Source: an uncultured Tolumonas sp.
GTDB lineage: Bacteria; Pseudomonadota; Gammaproteobacteria; Enterobacterales; Aeromonadaceae
Assembly: GCF_963676665.1 (NCBI RefSeq)
Contig: NZ_OY781378.1
Coordinates: forward strand, 1,084,001-1,148,000
Length of the DNA: 64,000 bases
Reading direction: 5' to 3'
The stretch's first letter is position 1. Each line of letters begins with the position of its first letter. The notes below the pieces were generated by a model that did not search any database, was not told the DNA's origin, and was given only the letters and a program-made list of their open reading frames with translations. This document shows positions 55,023-64,000 of this stretch, in pieces. The translations under genes and the position numbers were made by a program.

Positions 55023-55525
55023 ATCGTTCTCCCTATGAAACAGATCTTACGACTCATCATGGAAAGGAAATAAACCAGACATACAGAGTGGTTTGATTTC
55101 CCAGTTATTAGAATTTGTCGCGACAGCAGTTGAATGCGGCCAATATTTCAAAGGCAGAAGTAATAAGGAATCAGTTAAAAATTACGAAACTTTTTAAAGC
55201 GCAGGGAATTAGAGATGGTGCAAGAAACAAATATAAAGGCAGAATTTAAAGGTTCCAATAAAATCCATTAGCTGTTTGTTATGCATAAATTAAATATGAG
55301 CTTAAATCATAAATAATAGCCTTATTGATAGTTGGGTTAAATAATAACCAGACAACAGCTCTTGGCGTATCTATAAAATGGTGTCACATCAACATATTAG
55401 AAATATAGAGGCGCTAAATGTGGCATTTCAGCTGGCGCCAAAGAAGGGGCATGCTAATCTGAAATGAGACGTGCCGGCATTGTGAGCCGCATTTATCACC
55501 ATCTGACATAAGGATTGGTCAGGCA
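55023..55525. other. 503-base gene-less stretch between ppsA and the hemerythrin cyclase
   Basis: Very AT-rich and holds the divergent promoters of ppsA and the cyclase gene. I see one imperfect two-tier inverted repeat near 55412-55441 (GGCGC ... AAATG-TGG-CATTT ... GGCGCC). No small gene with a ribosome site was found, and nothing I could call a promoter. Confidence 0.4.
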
Positions 55526-57991
55526 ATGCGGACTCTTCCATCAACAGATGCTGGGATTATCAAATGGGGGAGTTATCTCCTGTTTGCCTTCTTGTGTTTG
55601 ACTCTGTCGCTATCGACAGAGGCTGCTCCGCTGGAAAAAATTACCTTACAACTAAGGTGGTTTCATCAATTCCAATTCGCTGGTTATTATGCTGCCAAAA
55701 TGAAAGGTTACTACCGTGATGCTGGTCTTGATGTCAGCATTATGGACTCCAAGCCGGGCATGGAAGTCGTTAATGAAGTCATTTCTGGCCGAGCACAATA
55801 TGGTGTTGGCAACAGCTCATTATTATTAGCGCGGCAGCAAGGGAAACCCGTCGTTGCTCTGGCGGCTATTTTTCAGCATTCCCCGTTAGTTTTTATTGCG
55901 CGTGCTGATGCGGGTATTTCATTTGTTCATGATTTTTCTGGCAAAAAAATTATGCTGGAACCCCATGCTGATGAATTGGTGGCTTATTTAAAAAAAGATG
56001 GTGTGGCAACAGGGCAATTAAAATTATTACCGTATAGTTTTGATTTTGGCGATTTGATGGATGGAAAAGTTGATGCAATCAGCGCTTTCAGTTCTGACGA
56101 ACTTTATTATCTGGATAAAAGTGCATTCCGTTATCTGATGTTTACACCACGTTCCGCCGGTATCGATTTTTACGGGGATAATTTATTTACTACAGAACAA
56201 GAAATACAGACGCACCCTGATCGTGTGAAGGCTTTTCGTGCAGCCAGTATCAAAGGCTGGATTTATGCGATGCAACACCCGGATGAAATCGCCGATGTCA
56301 TTATCTCTCATTATGGGTATCGCGACGACAAAGCGCATTTGCTCTATGAAGCTAAAAACATGGCTCCGTTATTAGGCCATGACAATATCGAACTGGGCTA
56401 TATGTATGCTGAACGGTGGCAACATATTGCCGACACCTATACTGAATTAGGGCTCTTACCCCCTCATTTTTCATTGCAAGGGTTCCTATATGAACCCGAA
56501 ACTGAGCAAAAAGATCTGAGCCGTTTCTATATCGTTATTGTTGTAGTTTTGTCTATTTGTGGCCTGTGTTTGATGGTGGTTTTTGTTTTTATACGCCTGA
56601 ACAGAAAACTCATTAATGAAAGTAAGGCCCGTCAGTCGGCCATCTCCGACATGGAAGAGAGCGAGCGCAATCTGCGTTTTATTACAGAAAATTCAGCAGA
56701 TGTTATCTGGACGATGGACATTGCTACCGGCAAATTTACCTATATCAGCCCATCTGTATATAATTTGCGCGGTTTTACGGTGGAAGAGGTCATGCAGCAA
56801 TCCCCCGAAGAGTTGATGACGCCGGAGTCTTCCGAACGAGCCTACAAATCCTTAGTGAACGCCATCGAATCTTGGTACGCAGGTGATCATAGTGATACCC
56901 GCCGCGTTACCGAAATTGATCAGCCGCATAAAGATGGTCATATTATCTCTACAGAAGTTGTCACGACATTACATGCCAATGCAGCTGGGCGTCTGACATC
57001 GATTATTGGTATTACTCGAGATATCACGGAGCGGAAAAAAGCCGAAGAGGTGATCCGCAATCTGGCTTTTTATGATTCGCTGACCAAATTACCCAATCGT
57101 CGTCTGTTGCTCGATCGTCTTGAGCAAGCAATTACACAGGCGAAAAGAAATGAATCTCGTCTGGCATTAATGTTCATTGATTTGGATAAATTCAAACCGG
57201 TTAACGACAGTTATGGTCATGAGGCGGGTGACTGGTTGTTAAAGGCGGTTGCACAACGAATGTCGACTTGTTTACGCGAATCAGACACGGCGGCCCGAAT
57301 TGGCGGTGATGAGTTTATTGTTTTATTACCTGAAATTAGACGGATCGCAGACGCAGTGGCGGTGGCCGAAAAAATTCGTGATGTATTGAATCAGCCATTT
57401 GAAATGTCAGAAGGAAAATTACTCAAAATCTCGGCTTGTATTGGCATTGCTGTTTATCCAGATCATGGCGTGACAGAAAAACAATTAATGAAAAATGGTG
57501 ATACCGCCATGTATCAGGCCAAAGAATCGGGCAGGAATAGAGTTTGGGTTTACAAGCGTAATCAGGATAGTTCCATTTTGACGGAAGATGCATTAATTCG
57601 TCTGCATTGGAAAAAAACGTATGAAAGTGGTGAATATACGATCGATCTGGAGCATAAAGAATTATTTCAACTGGCGAGTGAATTGATTAATACTGCGATA
57701 AAAAGAGAGGAAGATCCAGCTGCTTTTGACGAGGCTTTTCAAGCGTTACTGAACCATGCTGCTAAACATTTTGCTGCCGAAGAGCAGATCCTTGCTGGGC
57801 TTCAATACGACGATCTGGATGAGCACGCCCGATTGCATCAAGAGCTTGTACAGCGCGCTCATGTTTTGCATCTGGCCGCGATCCACAGACAAATGTCGAT
57901 GGGTGAATTGATCGATTTCATCATTGATGATTTGGTTAAAGGCCATATGTTTAAACAAGACCGTAAGTTCTATCATCTGTTTAAGAAATAG
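55526..57991 (+). CDS. diguanylate cyclase with periplasmic NMT1-like domain and C-terminal hemerythrin
   Basis: An 821-residue sensor enzyme. In order: signal or TM (~14-34); periplasmic NMT1/THI5-like substrate-binding domain (~38-325; LRWFHQFQFAGYYAAKMKGYY); TM (~334-358); PAS (~385-505); GGDEF (GGDEF at ~593) with an RxxD site (RESD). A C-terminal hemerythrin follows (~690-821). All seven iron ligands of bacteriohemerythrin can be placed: His in IDLEHKEL, His-x3-Glu in KHFAAEE, His-x3-His in EHARLHQ, and His-x4-Asp in GHMFKQD. It should make cyclic di-GMP in response to a pyrimidine-like ligand outside and O2 inside; both inputs are inferred. Ribosome site AAGGA is rather distant. Confidence 0.9.
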   Translation: MRTLPSTDAGIIKWGSYLLFAFLCLTLSLSTEAAPLEKITLQLRWFHQFQFAGYYAAKMKGYYRDAGLDVSIMDSKPGMEVVNEVISGRAQYGVGNSSLLLARQQGKPVVALAAIFQHSPLVFIARADAGISFVHDFSGKKIMLEPHADELVAYLKKDGVATGQLKLLPYSFDFGDLMDGKVDAISAFSSDELYYLDKSAFRYLMFTPRSAGIDFYGDNLFTTEQEIQTHPDRVKAFRAASIKGWIYAMQHPDEIADVIISHYGYRDDKAHLLYEAKNMAPLLGHDNIELGYMYAERWQHIADTYTELGLLPPHFSLQGFLYEPETEQKDLSRFYIVIVVVLSICGLCLMVVFVFIRLNRKLINESKARQSAISDMEESERNLRFITENSADVIWTMDIATGKFTYISPSVYNLRGFTVEEVMQQSPEELMTPESSERAYKSLVNAIESWYAGDHSDTRRVTEIDQPHKDGHIISTEVVTTLHANAAGRLTSIIGITRDITERKKAEEVIRNLAFYDSLTKLPNRRLLLDRLEQAITQAKRNESRLALMFIDLDKFKPVNDSYGHEAGDWLLKAVAQRMSTCLRESDTAARIGGDEFIVLLPEIRRIADAVAVAEKIRDVLNQPFEMSEGKLLKISACIGIAVYPDHGVTEKQLMKNGDTAMYQAKESGRNRVWVYKRNQDSSILTEDALIRLHWKKTYESGEYTIDLEHKELFQLASELINTAIKREEDPAAFDEAFQALLNHAAKHFAAEEQILAGLQYDDLDEHARLHQELVQRAHVLHLAAIHRQMSMGELIDFIIDDLVKGHMFKQDRKFYHLFKK

Positions 57992-58094
57992 ATTAATTTC
58001 CTCAATCACAATAAATCTAAGCATCGATACGTGATTTATTCAGCTCAATTCTTAATAATGCCGCCTGCAAGCAGTTAATAAAACAGGAATAACA

Positions 58095-59444
58095 ATGACA
58101 GAGATGGTTTTCGGCTTACCAGTATTCGTGCTGGCTGTTTTGCTGGCTAGCACCGCGGGCTGGTTTTTATCTTATGTCCGTTCACAAAAAAACATCGCTA
58201 GCCAAGATGTGCAGATGGGGCGTTTGGAAACAGAACGTGAGTTATTGCTGGAACGTATCGAAGAACGCGAACAGCAGCTTGGGCAACGAAATCAAGAATT
58301 GAATCAGCTGCAACTTAAACACACGGAGTTGTTACGACAACACACGGAACTTCGCACATCGCTCAATGAGAAACAGCTGCATTTCAATGAACAATTGCGC
58401 CAATTATCGAATAGCCGTGAGATGTTGAAAACCGAGTTTGAAAATCTGGCTAATGAGATTCTGGAGCGGAAGGGCAAAGCTTTTAAAGAGCTGAATCAGG
58501 AAAGTATTTATCACTTACTCAAACCTGTACAAACCGAGATGCAGGGGTTCCGGCAAAAAGTTGAAAGCATTCATGTTGAAGAGCTGAAACAACGCAGTGA
58601 ACTGCGGGCCGAGCTGATTAATCTGCAAAACCTGAATCGCCAAATTACCGATCAAGCCGATAAGCTAACCAATGCACTGCAAGGGCAGAAAAAAGTGCAG
58701 GGTAATTGGGGCGAGCTGATGCTGGAAAATGTGCTGGATAACTCCGGTTTACGTTTAGGTGTCGATTATAAACGAGAGGTGAGTTTTTCTACCGTCGATG
58801 GGCGGCAACGCCCCGATGCCATCGTTTATTTACCGCAACAGAAACACTTGATTATTGATGCTAAAACTTCATTGGCTGCGTATACCCGTTATGTGAATGC
58901 GGAACATGATCTGGAGCGTCAGCAAGCCTTAGCAGAACACGCACAAGCAGTGAGTGCGCGGATCAATGAATTGGCTGACCGTGATTATTACAAATTACCT
59001 GGGCTGAATTCACCGGAAGTGGTGATCATGTTTATCCCGATTGAATCGGCGTATGTGGAGGCCTTGCGATTTGATAACACGCTTTATCAGCGCGCAATTG
59101 AGCGCAATGTGCTGGTGGCAACACCTACCACTTTGTTGACTAGTCTGAACATTGTGCGCCAACTGTGGCGGTTTGAAGATCAGAACAAGCATACCGCGGA
59201 GTTGGCGAATCGGGCAGAGCGCTTTTACAGCAAATTGAATAACTTCCTGACCAGCATGCAGGATGTGGGTAAACAGCTCGATAAAGCCAAAGGCAGCTAC
59301 GAAAAAGCCTTCTCGCAGCTGTATTCAGGTAAAGGAAACCTCATTAAACAAGCCTCAGAGTTCAAAGATCTTGGTGTTTCGGTGCAAAAAGAGCTACCGG
59401 ATGAATTGGTCGAACTGGCGCAATTAGAGGTAGGTGAAGGATAA
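58095..59444 (+). CDS. rmuC: RmuC-family DNA recombination-limiting protein
   Basis: A 449-residue protein with an N-terminal TM (~4-26), a long coiled coil (~35-200) and a nuclease-like core (LENVLDNSGLRLGVDYKREVSF, RPDAIVYLPQQKHLIIDAKTSL). In E. coli RmuC affects inversion frequency at short inverted repeats. The Asp and Lys in LIIDAKTSL fit a PD-(D/E)XK-type site. The ribosome site AGGA is 7 bases from the ATG. A terminator follows. Confidence 0.92.
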   Translation: MTEMVFGLPVFVLAVLLASTAGWFLSYVRSQKNIASQDVQMGRLETERELLLERIEEREQQLGQRNQELNQLQLKHTELLRQHTELRTSLNEKQLHFNEQLRQLSNSREMLKTEFENLANEILERKGKAFKELNQESIYHLLKPVQTEMQGFRQKVESIHVEELKQRSELRAELINLQNLNRQITDQADKLTNALQGQKKVQGNWGELMLENVLDNSGLRLGVDYKREVSFSTVDGRQRPDAIVYLPQQKHLIIDAKTSLAAYTRYVNAEHDLERQQALAEHAQAVSARINELADRDYYKLPGLNSPEVVIMFIPIESAYVEALRFDNTLYQRAIERNVLVATPTTLLTSLNIVRQLWRFEDQNKHTAELANRAERFYSKLNNFLTSMQDVGKQLDKAKGSYEKAFSQLYSGKGNLIKQASEFKDLGVSVQKELPDELVELAQLEVGEG

Positions 59445-59467
59445 AGCCCTCTTTAAGTAAGAGGGCT
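59445..59467. terminator. terminator after rmuC
   Basis: AGCCCTCTT-TAAGT-AAGAGGGCT, a perfect 9-bp stem between convergent rmuC and ROK genes; no long T-run. Confidence 0.65.
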
Positions 59468-59487
59468 GATGAGAGGTTTATGGCCTG

Positions 59488-60396
59488 TTAAGGCACGGGT
59501 GTCTCTGTCATCTGCAAATGATGATGTAGCGCACCGACCAGATTGGCATCGTTCATAAAATGACAGCGTACGACCTTAGGAATTGTCAGGTGCATTGGCA
59601 GGTGTTGTTCGAGATAAACTAAGTTTTGTTGAATATATTGCAAGAGCAGCGGTTGTGCGCTGATGCCGCCGCCAATGGCAATAACATCTGGGTCAAACAA
59701 CGATTGTAAGTTGAAGAATTGCATAGCGAGACGATAGGTGTAGGCGTCCAGTGCTTCACAAACGTCCTCATCACCCTCATTTGCCCATTCAAATACTTGC
59801 TGTCCATTCACACTTTTTGGCGGCAGACGCTTGATGTGTTCAACTGCACGGCATAAGCCGCGGCTGCCACCGTCATGCCCCCAATAATGGTAAGGCTCAC
59901 CTTTCGCATGCCAGCTATCGGTGAGTAAAAAACTGAGTTCGCCCGCAGCAAAATGTGACCCTTTATACAGTTGCCCATTCAGAAAGATGCCACCGCCAAC
60001 AGCGGTTCCTAACACAACAACGACGCCATTTTTGCAACCGACCAGGCAGCCTTGCCAAGCTTCTGCTAATGCTGCGCATTTGGCATCATTTTCAATCGTG
60101 ATTGGCACCGGGCAATGTTGCTGAATATCGGCAACAAAATTTCGTTTATCGTTATAGGTCAGTGAGCCGCCAGTGATGCTGAAACCTTGTTCGCTATCTA
60201 TGACACCAGGCAAACTGAAGGCAATTCCCGCAATTTTATCCTGATATTTTTTGTATAAATGGATAATTTCAGCACTAAACTCCGCAAAACTATCGTGTGG
60301 TGTCGGTACCTGACCTTTTTCTAACGTCACGGCTTGTTTATCCATTAACGCATATTTAATGGCTGAACCGCCGACATCGATAACCAAATATTTCAT
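59488..60396 (-). CDS. ROK-family sugar kinase without the zinc motif
   Basis: A 302-residue ROK kinase with ATP motif IDVGGSAIKYAL, ENDAKCAALAEAW and the ROK segment VVLGTAVGGGIFLNGQLYKGSHFAAGELSF. The usual CxCGxxGCxE zinc motif is absent; the region instead reads HYWGHDGGSRGLCRAVE. This is seen in the beta-glucoside-kinase-like branch, so the substrate may be a glycoside or N-acetyl sugar. ATG 60396 has GGAG ~9 bases upstream. Nearby is the sugar importer starting at 62651. Confidence 0.85.
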   Translation of the reverse strand: MKYLVIDVGGSAIKYALMDKQAVTLEKGQVPTPHDSFAEFSAEIIHLYKKYQDKIAGIAFSLPGVIDSEQGFSITGGSLTYNDKRNFVADIQQHCPVPITIENDAKCAALAEAWQGCLVGCKNGVVVVLGTAVGGGIFLNGQLYKGSHFAAGELSFLLTDSWHAKGEPYHYWGHDGGSRGLCRAVEHIKRLPPKSVNGQQVFEWANEGDEDVCEALDAYTYRLAMQFFNLQSLFDPDVIAIGGGISAQPLLLQYIQQNLVYLEQHLPMHLTIPKVVRCHFMNDANLVGALHHHLQMTETPVP

Positions 60397-60545
60397 GGTA
60401 ATGCACTCCAATGCGTTATTGATTTTCCTACATTAATAATAGTCCATGAAGTACATGTGGGGAGTCTGTGACAGGTGTATCACTGAGATAACATGAAGTT
60501 ACCCTCTGTGAATGTAATTTTTCACAGAGAGTAATTTGGAAGCAG

Positions 60546-62174
60546 TTAAATGGATGCCGCAGCAGTTTGTGTTAGATAGCCATTATTCCGTGAAGTTGGT
60601 GCTTTGTTACGTTGAAATTGAATAATCAGGCGATCTAAATCATTTAAACGATCAGCCAGGTCATTAATGCCAGTCATGGTTTTATGGCTGCTGTTGGTTG
60701 ATTCTTCCGCTAAAGATTTAATATTAAACACGTTGTGACTCAATTCTTCTGTCACGCCCGCTTGTTGATGAACGGCTTGAGCTATCTGGGAACCCGCAGC
60801 GGCAATTTCTTGCAACATGGCATCGATGTTTTCTAACACTACACCAGTACCTTTCGCTTTGTCTTGGCAAACAGCGGACAACTGTCGCCCGGATTCCATC
60901 GCTTGTTCTGCTTTGGTCGCACTCGCTTGTAGTTCGTGGATCATGTTCTGAATTTCATTGGTTGAAGTCTGCGTTTTAATCGCCAGTGAACGGATCTCAT
61001 CGGCGACTACTGCAAAATCACGGCCATGCTCTCCGGCTCTGGCGGCTTCAATGGCGGCATTTAATGCTAAAAGATTAGTTTGGTTGGCGATGTTATTGAT
61101 CACATCAAGAATGTGTTCGATAGCTCTGCAATCACCGGCCAAGGCATTGATAACTAATTGAGAACGATTAATTTCATCATGCATACCAACAACTGCCTGA
61201 ATAGTGCTATCAACACTAGCTCTGCCTTCACTCGATAAAATAGTCGCTTTATCAATGGCCTGTGAAGTGTGTTCTGCACTTTCAGACACTTCGATAATGG
61301 AATTACTCATTTCTGTTACTGCGGTGGCCACCATTTCAGTTTCGGCTCGCTGCTGCTCCAGATTGCGGCTAATTGACATTACATTTTTTACGTCCTCATT
61401 TGCCGCAGCCAAGATGTTATGACTGGTTTCACCAGTTCTGGCAACTACCGCACGTAATTCCGCTTCATTCATTAGCATCGATAACTCAATCGCTGAAAGC
61501 GATCCTACTTTGCCGGTATAAATCAATTGCATTAATGGGTTATCAAATCGTTCTTGTGCTCTTTGGCTTAATTTGCGAATACGAGATGACTGTCTATTAT
61601 TTAATAACAATGCAGTCAATATGGTGAATGCACACAAGGACATAAGAATAGGGTTAAAGCCTGATATTGCCATCCAGCTAAGTAGTAATGCATTAATAGT
61701 GAGAACGCATTGAATCAGGAACGATGATGAATAATGAGGTAAGCGAAGTTGCCACGGCGTTTGGTTGTTTTTGAGCTGAGCATAAATTTTTTCCGCGCGT
61801 CTTTTTTCTTCATCACTTGGTGATACACGAACAGATTGATATTCAATGATGTTTCCATTGTTGTCTCTGATCGGTGTAACAAAAGCATTGACCCAGTAGT
61901 GATCACCATTTTTACAGCGATTTTTAACTAAACCCATCCAGCTTTGGCCTTGGCGTATGTGTTTCCACATGTCTGCAAATGCCTGCGGGGGCATATCGGG
62001 GTGGCGTACGACGTGATGAGGTTTGTTGCGTAATTCATCGAGAGTAAACCCGGCTATTTCACAGAAGCTGGCATTGGCATCGGTAATGTTACTTTGCAGA
62101 TCAGTGGTAGAAATAAGGTTTAGATCTTGAGAATAGGTTCTTTCTTTTTGAGTAACGGGTTGGTTAATTTTCAC
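60546..62174 (-). CDS. aer: Aer-like PAS-containing chemotaxis receptor
   Basis: A 542-residue energy-taxis receptor. An N-terminal PAS domain (residues ~13-110, [55 protein letters not shown]) matches the FAD-binding PAS of Aer. A membrane-anchoring hairpin follows (~150-195), then a cytoplasmic methyl-accepting domain with the hairpin tip [21 protein letters not shown] chose GTG 62174 because GGAGG lies ~7 bases upstream; an ATG at 62192 is in frame. Ligand-free redox sensing is known for E. coli Aer; here it is inferred. Confidence 0.88.
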   Translation of the reverse strand: MKINQPVTQKERTYSQDLNLISTTDLQSNITDANASFCEIAGFTLDELRNKPHHVVRHPDMPPQAFADMWKHIRQGQSWMGLVKNRCKNGDHYWVNAFVTPIRDNNGNIIEYQSVRVSPSDEEKRRAEKIYAQLKNNQTPWQLRLPHYSSSFLIQCVLTINALLLSWMAISGFNPILMSLCAFTILTALLLNNRQSSRIRKLSQRAQERFDNPLMQLIYTGKVGSLSAIELSMLMNEAELRAVVARTGETSHNILAAANEDVKNVMSISRNLEQQRAETEMVATAVTEMSNSIIEVSESAEHTSQAIDKATILSSEGRASVDSTIQAVVGMHDEINRSQLVINALAGDCRAIEHILDVINNIANQTNLLALNAAIEAARAGEHGRDFAVVADEIRSLAIKTQTSTNEIQNMIHELQASATKAEQAMESGRQLSAVCQDKAKGTGVVLENIDAMLQEIAAAGSQIAQAVHQQAGVTEELSHNVFNIKSLAEESTNSSHKTMTGINDLADRLNDLDRLIIQFQRNKAPTSRNNGYLTQTAAASI

Positions 62175-62442
62175 TTGGCGCCTCCAGAACAAACTATGTA
62201 GCAGTCGGGCTTACATCAAATTCAATACTCTCAAACATTGATCTAAGTCAATTTTAGAAAGCAAATAACAGGCCAATTGAAAATAGTTACCAATATCACA
62301 GAATATAGGGCCTCTTTCGAGGCTTTAGTGCAAAACGCAACTAATACAGGCATTTGCAATTGCAAAATTCATTGCTGTATCGAATCAGCAAGGGTTAGAT
62401 CAATAAAATTCAACGTATTATGACACTGATCACACATGTGTA

Positions 62443-62458
62443 ATGTAACACGTTACAT
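62443..62458. promoter_or_regulatory. operator-like inverted repeat ATGTAAC-AC-GTTACAT
   Basis: Seven-base half-sites around two bases. Half-site GTTACAT recurs in the direct repeats at 62550-62573. It is unlike the GalR operators (core AANCGNTT), so a different regulator is expected. Confidence 0.5.
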
Positions 62459-62549
62459 ATTTTTAACTGTTACAAATTCACAACATGGATCACATAAGGA
62501 GAACCACTTTATAGGCATATTTAGCACCACTGAAACGGTTTAGCTGCAC

Positions 62550-62574
62550 TTTTTGTTACATTTTTTGTTACATT
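62550..62574 (+). repeat. two 12-base direct repeats containing GTTACAT
   Basis: TTTTTGTTACAT occurs twice in tandem with a period of 12 bases, about 80 bases before the binding-protein ATG. Probably a regulatory site or leader element. Confidence 0.6.
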
Positions 62575-62650
62575 AATGAGGTGTCTAGACCTGAAAAACA
62601 CAGTGTTCCACTGTATTTGTAAGCAAGAAACCAAAACAAAGGATGATCGA

Positions 62651-63919
62651 ATGAACATGAAGACCATGAGCTACTCTGTTCTTGCCACATTGATTGCTGC
62701 TGCATCTGCACAAGCGATGGCTGCGCCAGCTGAAATTAAAGTTTGGCGTCACGATACCAATGAAAAAGAGATCGCCGCCTCTAAAGCTGCAGTGGAACGT
62801 TTCAATAAGAGCCAGAACGCTTACAAAGTTGTAATGGAAATGATCCCTGAAGGGGCCTATACCGAAACCATTAATGCCGCGGCATTAGCAGGCAAATTGC
62901 CATGTGCGCTGGATATGGATCAACCTGTTGTGCCTAACTTCGCTTGGGCTGGCAATTTAGTTGAACTGAATGGTTTGCTGCCAGCAACTCAGCTAGAACA
63001 ACTCAACAGCGTAGGTAAAGGTACCTATAAAGGGAAAGTTTATTCCGTTGGTCAATATGACGTTTCATTAGCGTTGTTCTCTCGTCAAAGCATTCTGAAC
63101 AAATATGGCATTCGTAAAGCTACGATTGATAAGCCATGGACAAAAGATGAGTTCAACGAAATTCTGGCAAAACTGAAAAAATCGGGTGAATTCCGTTATC
63201 CATTTGATATCAACACCAGCTGGAGCGGTGAATGGTATTCCTATGGTTTCAGTCCATTCCTGCAAAGTTTTGGCGGTGATGAAATCAACCGAGCTAACTA
63301 CGTTGAATCTGAAGGCGTGTTAAACGGTGAAAAAGCAGTGGAATGGGGCACTTGGATGCAGTCACTGGTCAAAAACAAATACATCGACCGCAAACCAACC
63401 GATGACAAAGGCTTCCTGCAAGGCAAAGTGGCGATCCATTACAACGGTTCATGGGCTGTGGGTGACATGACCAAAGCTTATGGCGATGATTTAGCCATTA
63501 TGCCGGTGCCTGATTTTGGTAATGGCCCGGTGATCGGGGGTGGTTCATGGCACTGGGGTATCAGCAAAGCCTGTCCGGATAAAGCGGGTGCAGCTAAATG
63601 GCTGAGTTTCTTGTTACAACCAGAAGAAATCGCCGCTATGTCTAACGCGACCAGCCTGATTCCAAATACTTCTGCCGCTGCTGCAATGACTGAAAACTAT
63701 AAGGCCGGTGGAAAATGGCGTGTGTTCTACGATTACTCTAAGAAATACGCCAAAATGCGCCCAGAAACACCCGCTTACCCTGTAATCACCAGCAGCTTCG
63801 CAAAAGCGGTGAATGACATCCTTGATGGCACTGACGTTCAGGAATCATTGGATAAAGCAGTTGAAACTATCGAGCGCAATATCCAAGACAACAACGGTTA
63901 CGGCTTCACCAGTAAATAG
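62651..63919 (+). CDS. sugar ABC transporter substrate-binding protein (second system)
   Basis: A 422-residue solute-binding family 1 protein. Signal peptide ~1-24 (SVLATLIAAASAQAMA), mature start APAEIKVWRHDTNEKE. It has Trp-rich binding segments (WSGEWYSYGFSPFLQSFGG, IGGGSWHWGISK), typical of oligosaccharide receptors. ATG 62651 has AAAGGA ~8 bases upstream. A GC-rich hairpin follows it, as often seen between a receptor gene and its permeases, and the next gene begins at the window edge. Substrate unknown; the ROK kinase nearby is a candidate partner. Confidence 0.9.
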   Translation: MNMKTMSYSVLATLIAAASAQAMAAPAEIKVWRHDTNEKEIAASKAAVERFNKSQNAYKVVMEMIPEGAYTETINAAALAGKLPCALDMDQPVVPNFAWAGNLVELNGLLPATQLEQLNSVGKGTYKGKVYSVGQYDVSLALFSRQSILNKYGIRKATIDKPWTKDEFNEILAKLKKSGEFRYPFDINTSWSGEWYSYGFSPFLQSFGGDEINRANYVESEGVLNGEKAVEWGTWMQSLVKNKYIDRKPTDDKGFLQGKVAIHYNGSWAVGDMTKAYGDDLAIMPVPDFGNGPVIGGGSWHWGISKACPDKAGAAKWLSFLLQPEEIAAMSNATSLIPNTSAAAAMTENYKAGGKWRVFYDYSKKYAKMRPETPAYPVITSSFAKAVNDILDGTDVQESLDKAVETIERNIQDNNGYGFTSK

Positions 63920-63929
63920 TCTGTAGTCC

Positions 63930-63950
63930 GGCCCGCGCAATGCGGGCCTT
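63930..63950 (+). terminator. intra-operon hairpin after the binding-protein gene
   Basis: GGCCCGC-GCAAT-GCGGGCC, a 7-bp GC-rich stem with only two T after it. More likely an mRNA-stabilising or attenuating hairpin than a full terminator. Confidence 0.6.
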
Positions 63951-63974
63951 ATCCGATGTTCAGATAGGACGTAA

Positions 63975-64000
63975 ATGATGACCGATTCAGCATTTATTCA
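63975..64000 (+). CDS. start of a truncated gene, probably a sugar permease
   Basis: Two adjacent ATGs (63975 and 63978) follow AGGAC at a good distance. Only MMTDSAFI is visible before the window ends. A permease is expected from operon order; the sequence itself is too short to show it. Confidence 0.4.

Larger units (their letters stand above)
62175..62650. promoter_or_regulatory. 476-base regulatory region between the aer-like gene and the second sugar operon
   Basis: Contains repeated GTTACA(T) motifs: the near-palindrome ATGTAAC-AC-GTTACAT (62443-62458), GTTACA at 62469-62474, and two 12-base direct repeats TTTTTGTTACAT (62550-62573). These look like operators of a LacI-family or similar regulator of the downstream binding-protein gene. 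No gene seen. Confidence 0.5.

Noticed and set aside
55412-55441. Small RNA or riboswitch before the cyclase gene
   Set aside because: The inverted repeat is imperfect and no known riboswitch core could be recognised.
1-64000. CRISPR array, tRNA or rRNA genes, prophage
   Set aside because: No regularly spaced repeats, cloverleaf-like segments, rRNA-like stretches or phage structural genes were noticed on reading.

Overview
The window reads as a chromosomal segment of a facultatively fermentative gammaproteobacterium. Gene content (hrpA, yfcD, mdlAB, mepA, paeA/ytfL, yaeQ, asmA, ppsR/ppsA, rmuC, a galR/galS-type repressor and an Aer-type receptor) resembles enteric, Vibrio and Aeromonas relatives. 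The long PurC form and the Anbu cluster point to the Aeromonadales (for example Tolumonas). That placement is inference; no rRNA or tRNA gene is visible to settle it.

Layout. 1-2.3 kb: the C-terminal end of a giant type I-secreted RTX adhesin, followed by a small acidic unknown. 2.3-9.7 kb: ribA, a DUF2845 protein, a Pit-type phosphate transporter, a GNAT protein, a YfcD Nudix hydrolase, and a hybrid sensor kinase followed by a stand-alone receiver. 9.7-25 kb: housekeeping genes: hrpA, a large unknown exported protein, a cold-shock gene with a long leader, mdlA-mdlB-mepA, an oxidoreductase, mscL, small redox proteins and paeA. 25.9-29.9 kb: a complete four-gene Anbu cluster (ATP-grasp, alpha-E, transglutaminase-like, proteasome-like). 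30.2-30.8 kb: an IS200-type insertion element between that cluster and purC. 32-36 kb: a tandem pair of unknown paralogues, tpm, a GT14 glycosyltransferase and cvfB.

36.4-46.9 kb is the most coherent region, a galactoside-utilisation locus. It holds a GalR-type repressor, a sugar-binding protein, two permeases, a cytoplasmic GH2 beta-galactosidase and an MsmK-type ATPase in one rightward operon. A convergent GH36 alpha-galactosidase closes it. GalR-type operators lie before the repressor, before the operon and before the alpha-galactosidase. The last of these also has a CRP-like site spaced as in the E. coli gal promoter. The picture is import of alpha- and beta-galactosides followed by intracellular hydrolysis.

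47-64 kb: two GGDEF proteins (one fusing a periplasmic NMT1-like domain, PAS, GGDEF and a C-terminal hemerythrin), yaeQ, asmA, convergent ppsR and ppsA, rmuC, a zinc-motif-less ROK kinase, an Aer-like receptor, and the start of a second sugar ABC operon that runs off the right edge. No CRISPR array, prophage or tRNA was seen. The strongest candidates for new biology are the hemerythrin-tailed diguanylate cyclase, the unknown tandem paralogues, the conserved Cys-motif membrane protein at 23.8 kb and the regulatory logic of the galactoside locus.
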